From Planctomycetota bacterium (GTDB lineage Bacteria > Planctomycetota > Phycisphaerae > WQYP01): a DNA stretch of 10,394 nucleotides. The stretch is from assembly GCA_021852225.1 (NCBI GenBank), contig JAJZOA010000361.1:1-10394 (forward strand), written 5' to 3'. A program made the position numbers and the translations under genes. The notes below the pieces were generated by a model. The model was given only the letters and a program-made list of their open reading frames with translations, did no database searches and had not been told where the DNA came from. Every line of letters starts with the position of its first letter. Position 1 is the first letter of the stretch. Below, in pieces: positions 6,832 through 10,394 of this stretch.

Positions 6832-8661
6832 CTAAGGTTCTGTCAGAAGTTTAATCTGGTCTTGGATGGCATGAATGCTTTTCTTGATCCGGGCTTTGTG
6901 TTGTGTCAGGCGCGCCATATGGGCCGCCGAGACAAAACCCTTATCTTCAGCAATTCTAAAATCCACTTGCACAAGTGCCACCTGCTGCTGCCGCAGAGAT
7001 ACGGTCAAAATTGCCGCAATATAAGCCTTTTGTAATTTAATCGTACCGTGATTGTGCGCCAGAGCATCGGCATATTGGAGGCCGATCTGCCCAAGCGCCC
7101 GGCGAGCCTGGGCCAGCGCCAGATTTGCGGCAATATCCGCCAGCCAGTTTTTTCGCGGATCTGTCGGTTTGATGTGATGCTGCTTCTGTTGCCAGAAATT
7201 CAGATGCTGCAGGTTGCCGTCCAGAAGAGCGCGGGATTGGGCAGCCAGTTCACGGGACTCAAGCATGTGGATTTGTTTGGTACGAGCGGCCGAAGCTTTT
7301 GCATTGTCGTTCAGGGGTGAACTCTTTATTTTGTTCAGCAACGCATGATATTGGGCGGCCAGCCATAGCTGATGATATTGCGATCTTTTCTGGTCAAGAT
7401 GTGAATCAAACAGCATGGCCTGTTGCTGGATCTGTTTGGCGGATTTGCCGGAACTGGCGGCAAAATGGGCATGTTTCACGTCCCAGTCAATCCAGGCGGC
7501 ATCCAAGGCTGTATAACAGCGGGCAATTTCGGCCTGGTCCAGCATGATGGTGCCTGATGTTTGCCAGTTTTTGTGCTGCACATGCCATGCCTTCCACAGC
7601 GATTCACGACATCGGTCAATGCGCTTAGCCAAAGGCAGATAGTGGTGAATGTACCGGGCAAAGGCGCGGTTTTTCCAGACCGCCCCCACAGCCCGCAGGT
7701 ACTCCACTTCCGATACCCGCTTGAATTCAAGAGTCACTTTTACCCGACCGTTGCTGTCGAAAACTGTCTGCGGAACCCGCGACATATTCCGGTGATAGCG
7801 GATGTTGGGATATATCCAGTTATCCGCAGACAGTGGAAAATTCAGAAGCGATTGCGATTCATGCCGCAAGCCGCGAAACTGCATGGCAATCTGCGGATCG
7901 TCCATGAGAATAGTGTCCGCCGACACGCTCTGGCCGCCATGGACAGCACGCACGCTCGCTGGCAGCTTAAACGGACTGGGGTTTCCCAGATACAGCCAGC
8001 CGAAAGGACCGATGGCTACATGCCAGCCGCGCAAGCTGATAAGTTCTTCCAGTGGCCAGGTTTGTATTTTTCCATGAAGTTTGAAGCGAACCAGAATCAG
8101 GACCGGTTCACCTCGATTGATTGTAAAATCCTTCAGGTTCGGTGCCCATTGCATGGCGGGATGAAAGCCGATCTTCTGCATATTGCGCATCAGCATGCTG
8201 CGGGTGGCGACGATTGAAAGCACGGTTTCGTGTAGAAAATTACTGGGGCGGCCGCACAGGGCGACATCCAGCCAGTTCGCCAGATGTTCATTCCAGAATG
8301 CGGCCGGCATGGTAAAGGAATGGCCGCTGGCACTGAGCGTAAATCTGGCCAGCTTTTCGTCGGACTGCTTTCCAGCGGGTGGCCGCGGCGGGCTGGTCGC
8401 GGTGGCCGGTGCGGCCCCAACCGCCCTGGCCGGGGGGCAATGCGCCAGCCACGATCCGGCCATCAGGGCCAGCAGACCGATGACCGGCAGAGTGACGCTA
8501 GCGGCTAATGATATGGAATGACGCGGTTGGTCGGTCGGTTTTTGCCTGTGATTCAAAATGCCGGCTCCTGCTGATTGATTGTTGGATGGTTCAAGACAAT
8601 TGCGGTCCGCAACGGGATTGATCGCGATCGTGGTGTTGCGGAGATTTTTCGCCGCCGCCAT
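6832..8661 (-). CDS. Membrane-anchored protein with YdjY-like domain and long helical C-terminus; function unknown
   Basis: I do not recognise a characterised homologue. From the ATG at 8661 (AGGA nine bases upstream) the product has 609 residues; the frame continues to a TTG at 8709. An N-terminal polar tail of about 50 residues precedes one hydrophobic segment at about 50-74 (SLAASVTLPVIGLLALMAG), then a Pro/Ala-rich linker to about 97. Residues about 104-315 resemble the YdjY domain found repeatedly in planctomycete secreted proteins: HETVLSI, a helix with KIGFHPAMQW, RGEPVLILVRFK, WPLEELI, then GWLYLGNP. The match is by pattern memory and is tentative. From about 335 onward the chain is charged, Gln/Ala/His-rich and probably alpha-helical or coiled-coil, with many Trp and Tyr residues. 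The anchor suggests that most of the protein is outside the cytoplasm. It lies just upstream of comEC, so a link to the envelope or DNA uptake is possible but unproven. Confidence 0.82.
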   Translation of the reverse strand: MAAAKNLRNTTIAINPVADRNCLEPSNNQSAGAGILNHRQKPTDQPRHSISLAASVTLPVIGLLALMAGSWLAHCPPARAVGAAPATATSPPRPPAGKQSDEKLARFTLSASGHSFTMPAAFWNEHLANWLDVALCGRPSNFLHETVLSIVATRSMLMRNMQKIGFHPAMQWAPNLKDFTINRGEPVLILVRFKLHGKIQTWPLEELISLRGWHVAIGPFGWLYLGNPSPFKLPASVRAVHGGQSVSADTILMDDPQIAMQFRGLRHESQSLLNFPLSADNWIYPNIRYHRNMSRVPQTVFDSNGRVKVTLEFKRVSEVEYLRAVGAVWKNRAFARYIHHYLPLAKRIDRCRESLWKAWHVQHKNWQTSGTIMLDQAEIARCYTALDAAWIDWDVKHAHFAASSGKSAKQIQQQAMLFDSHLDQKRSQYHQLWLAAQYHALLNKIKSSPLNDNAKASAARTKQIHMLESRELAAQSRALLDGNLQHLNFWQQKQHHIKPTDPRKNWLADIAANLALAQARRALGQIGLQYADALAHNHGTIKLQKAYIAAILTVSLRQQQVALVQVDFRIAEDKGFVSAAHMARLTQHKARIKKSIHAIQDQIKLLTEP

Positions 8662-8821
8662 CCAATCGCTTCCTGATTTCCCGCAGTCTTCCCGATCGGG
8701 CGTTTTCAATTGTCTATGGTAGTCGGATCACAAGGCGGGTCAAGGCGGGCAGCGCGGGGCGGTGTTGATGCAGGAAAATTTTCGCTTGGCATTCGTCCGG
8801 CGGGGGGTGACGAGCAAGGCG
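8662..8821. other. Short intergenic stretch between dnaE2 and the YdjY-like gene
   Basis: About 160 bases. On the minus strand there is a TTGACC hexamer about 19 bases from CATAGA, a poor promoter match, and an AGGA ribosome binding site before the ATG at 8661. I see no hairpin with a T-run after dnaE2. Confidence 0.3.
8731..8750. repeat. Tandem 10-base direct repeat
   Basis: CAAGGCGGG followed by one variable base occurs twice in a row, and a related GGGGCGG follows shortly after. It lies in the gap between dnaE2 and the YdjY-like gene and overlaps a TTGACC on the minus strand. It is probably minor slippage or part of a weak promoter region. Confidence 0.35.
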
Positions 8822-10394
8822 TTAATGAAAATCACGGGAAACCGGCCCGATGGCGGAAGGGTTGTCTTTGGGTGAAATGGCCCCGGCCATATCCGCCGCT
8901 CGTTCCACCAGCAGGTGAACAACCTGACCGTGGCGTTGAATAGTTCCCCATACCAGCAGCCCCGCTGCGCTGCGCAAGGCTTTTCGCCATCGGCGGTAAA
9001 TGGCTGGTTTGACAATCAGATTGGTTATGCCGGTTTCATCTTCCAGTGTGACAAAAAGAATACCGGCCGCGGTTTGGGGGCGTTGCCGCACCAGAACCAA
9101 TCCTGCGGTAGCGGCGGGGGAGCCATCGGGTGCTTTGGCCGGATCGGAAAAATCGATAGCGGGCAAAACGCCTAACGATTTTAGCCGGTCGCGAACGAAG
9201 CTAACGGGATGAGCCTTCAAGGAAAGACCGGTACTCTGATAATCCCGCACCACATCTGCTGCGGCCGAAATGCGGGGGAGTGCCACAAATTCCGCATTTT
9301 CCGGCATATTTTTATTACATATTAATGCCTTATTTAATGTGACATCAAATAAGGGCAAAATGTTTTCAGATAGCTTCGCGATACTCCAAAGAGCCTGTTG
9401 GCGGGTTAAATGAAAAGAACCGAACGCATCCGCACGGGCCAGTTTTCTTAAATCTGACCGGTGGATACCGCTTTTCCGCCACAGGGCATGAATATCGGAA
9501 AACGGACCGAAGCGATGTATGCAGGCGGCCAACTGGTCGGCGGTTTGGCGGGATAACCCGCGTACCAGACGCATTCCCAGCCGCAGGATCGGTTGCTCTT
9601 TTTGTTGGTCGTGAATCGCTCCATCGGACGATTCAAGGGTGCATTCCCATTGGGACCGGTTGACATCCACCGGACGCACCGTAACGCCATGGTCACGGGC
9701 GCAGCGGATAATTTGTGCCGGTGGATAAAATCCCATCGGCTGGCTATTGAGCAGTCCGGCCGCGAAGGCGGCGGGGTGAAAACATTTGATCCAGGCCGAT
9801 ACATACACGAGCAAGGCAAACGACGCGGCATGGGATTCAGGAAAGCCATATTCGCCAAAGCCTTTGATCTGATTGAAGCACCGCTGGGCAAATTCCAGAC
9901 TGTATCCGTTGGTCAGCATTCCGGCGATAATCTGCTGACCGAATTTTTCCAACTGATTTCCCTTGCGTTTCCACGCCGCCATGGAGCGGCGAAGCGCGTC
10001 GGCCTGACCACCCGTGAAACCGGCGGCGACCATGGCCAGCCGCATGACCTGCTCCTGAAACAGTGGCACACCAAGCGTCCGCTCCAGCACCTTTTTGACC
10101 TCCGGCGAGGGGTAGTCAATCGGTTCTTCTCCATTTCTGCGGCGCAGATAGGGATGCACCATGCCGCCCTGAATCGGGCCTGGTCGCACAATGGCCACCT
10201 GTACCACCAGATCGTAATAGCAGCGGGGCATCATGCGCGGCAGCATGGCGGTCTGGGCGCGTGATTCAACCTGAAACACGCCTATGGAATCTCCGCGACA
10301 AAGCATGTCATACACCTGCGGAACTTCCGGAGGAACGGTGTGCAGGTCCAGCTTTGCCGATGGTGCCTCGGTCTTCCTGTGGTTGATCAGATCA
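8822..10394 (-). CDS. dnaE2: Error-prone DNA polymerase III alpha subunit DnaE2/ImuC (partial, N-terminus beyond right edge)
   Basis: Translesion C-family polymerase, usually working with ImuA/ImuB in SOS mutagenesis. The frame is open to the right edge, giving 523 residues of the C-terminal half; the valine codon near 10315 is internal, not the start. Visible parts include VYDMLCRGDSIGVFQVESRAQ and the fingers-region stretch RPGPIQGG with HPYLRRRNGEEP. A DnaE2-type stretch follows around GFPESHAASFALLVYVSAW and NSQPMGFYPPAQI. Then come a helix-hairpin-helix region (GLSRQTADQL to ARADAFGSF), the DnaE2-like GLSLKAHPVSF, and an OB-fold (FVTLEDETGITNLIV). It ends with SRDFH, the usual DnaE2 tail. 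The catalytic aspartates would lie beyond the edge, so activity cannot be judged. Gene order means imuA/imuB, if present, would be to the right. An AT-rich patch is seen at about 9300-9370. Confidence 0.95.
   Translation of the reverse strand, partial: DLINHRKTEAPSAKLDLHTVPPEVPQVYDMLCRGDSIGVFQVESRAQTAMLPRMMPRCYYDLVVQVAIVRPGPIQGGMVHPYLRRRNGEEPIDYPSPEVKKVLERTLGVPLFQEQVMRLAMVAAGFTGGQADALRRSMAAWKRKGNQLEKFGQQIIAGMLTNGYSLEFAQRCFNQIKGFGEYGFPESHAASFALLVYVSAWIKCFHPAAFAAGLLNSQPMGFYPPAQIIRCARDHGVTVRPVDVNRSQWECTLESSDGAIHDQQKEQPILRLGMRLVRGLSRQTADQLAACIHRFGPFSDIHALWRKSGIHRSDLRKLARADAFGSFHLTRQQALWSIAKLSENILPLFDVTLNKALICNKNMPENAEFVALPRISAAADVVRDYQSTGLSLKAHPVSFVRDRLKSLGVLPAIDFSDPAKAPDGSPAATAGLVLVRQRPQTAAGILFVTLEDETGITNLIVKPAIYRRWRKALRSAAGLLVWGTIQRHGQVVHLLVERAADMAGAISPKDNPSAIGPVSRDFH

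Noticed and set aside
7561..8217. Plus-strand open frame of 218 codons
   Set aside because: Antisense to the YdjY-like gene, whose minus-strand frame is longer and has coherent membrane and domain structure.
9593..10264. Plus-strand open frame of 223 codons
   Set aside because: Antisense to dnaE2, whose sequence is clearly conserved in the minus-strand frame.
10313..10315. GTG as the start of dnaE2
   Set aside because: The frame continues to the window edge with residues typical of DnaE2 (DLINHR to PPEVPQ), so this codon is an internal valine.

Overview
The window holds seven protein-coding genes, all on the minus strand, so transcription runs from high to low coordinates. Two are cut by the window ends. 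GC content looks moderate (my impression is the mid-50s percent). I see no rRNA, tRNA, CRISPR array or intact insertion sequence. The gene set (exosortase plus EpsI, a NusG paralogue, a ComEC with an eroded C-terminal domain, a YdjY-like secreted protein, and frequent GTG/TTG starts) suggests a Gram-negative bacterium. Planctomycetota, perhaps Phycisphaerae-like, is my best guess. That placement is inference from gene content and was not tested by a search.

Right-hand block (10394 to 4181): the C-terminal half of an error-prone DNA polymerase III alpha subunit (DnaE2/ImuC) comes first. Next is a membrane-anchored protein with a YdjY-like domain and a long charged, helical C-terminal part. The ComEC/Rec2 DNA-uptake channel protein follows; its C-terminal metallo-beta-lactamase-like domain has lost the recognisable metal-binding motif. 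The YdjY-like gene and comEC are close enough to be co-transcribed.

Middle (4180 to 3672): a roughly 500-base non-coding stretch carries a good sigma70-type promoter facing left, two perfect TTCGCGAA palindromes, and a possible 36-codon leader ORF whose stop overlaps the GTG start of the next gene.

Left-hand block (3671 to 1): an exopolysaccharide/exosortase locus. It opens with a specialised NusG/RfaH-type elongation factor. A 272-base leader with three inverted repeats, two of them back to back, follows. Then come an exosortase with an intact Cys/Arg/His triad, EpsI, and a Wzz-type chain-length determinant that runs off the left edge. The last three genes overlap end to end, so they are almost certainly one operon. 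The likely logic is that the NusG paralogue is made first and helps RNA polymerase read through the leader and the long polysaccharide operon beyond it. The exosortase and EpsI would process and anchor surface proteins in step with the exported polysaccharide. No sorting substrate is visible in the window.
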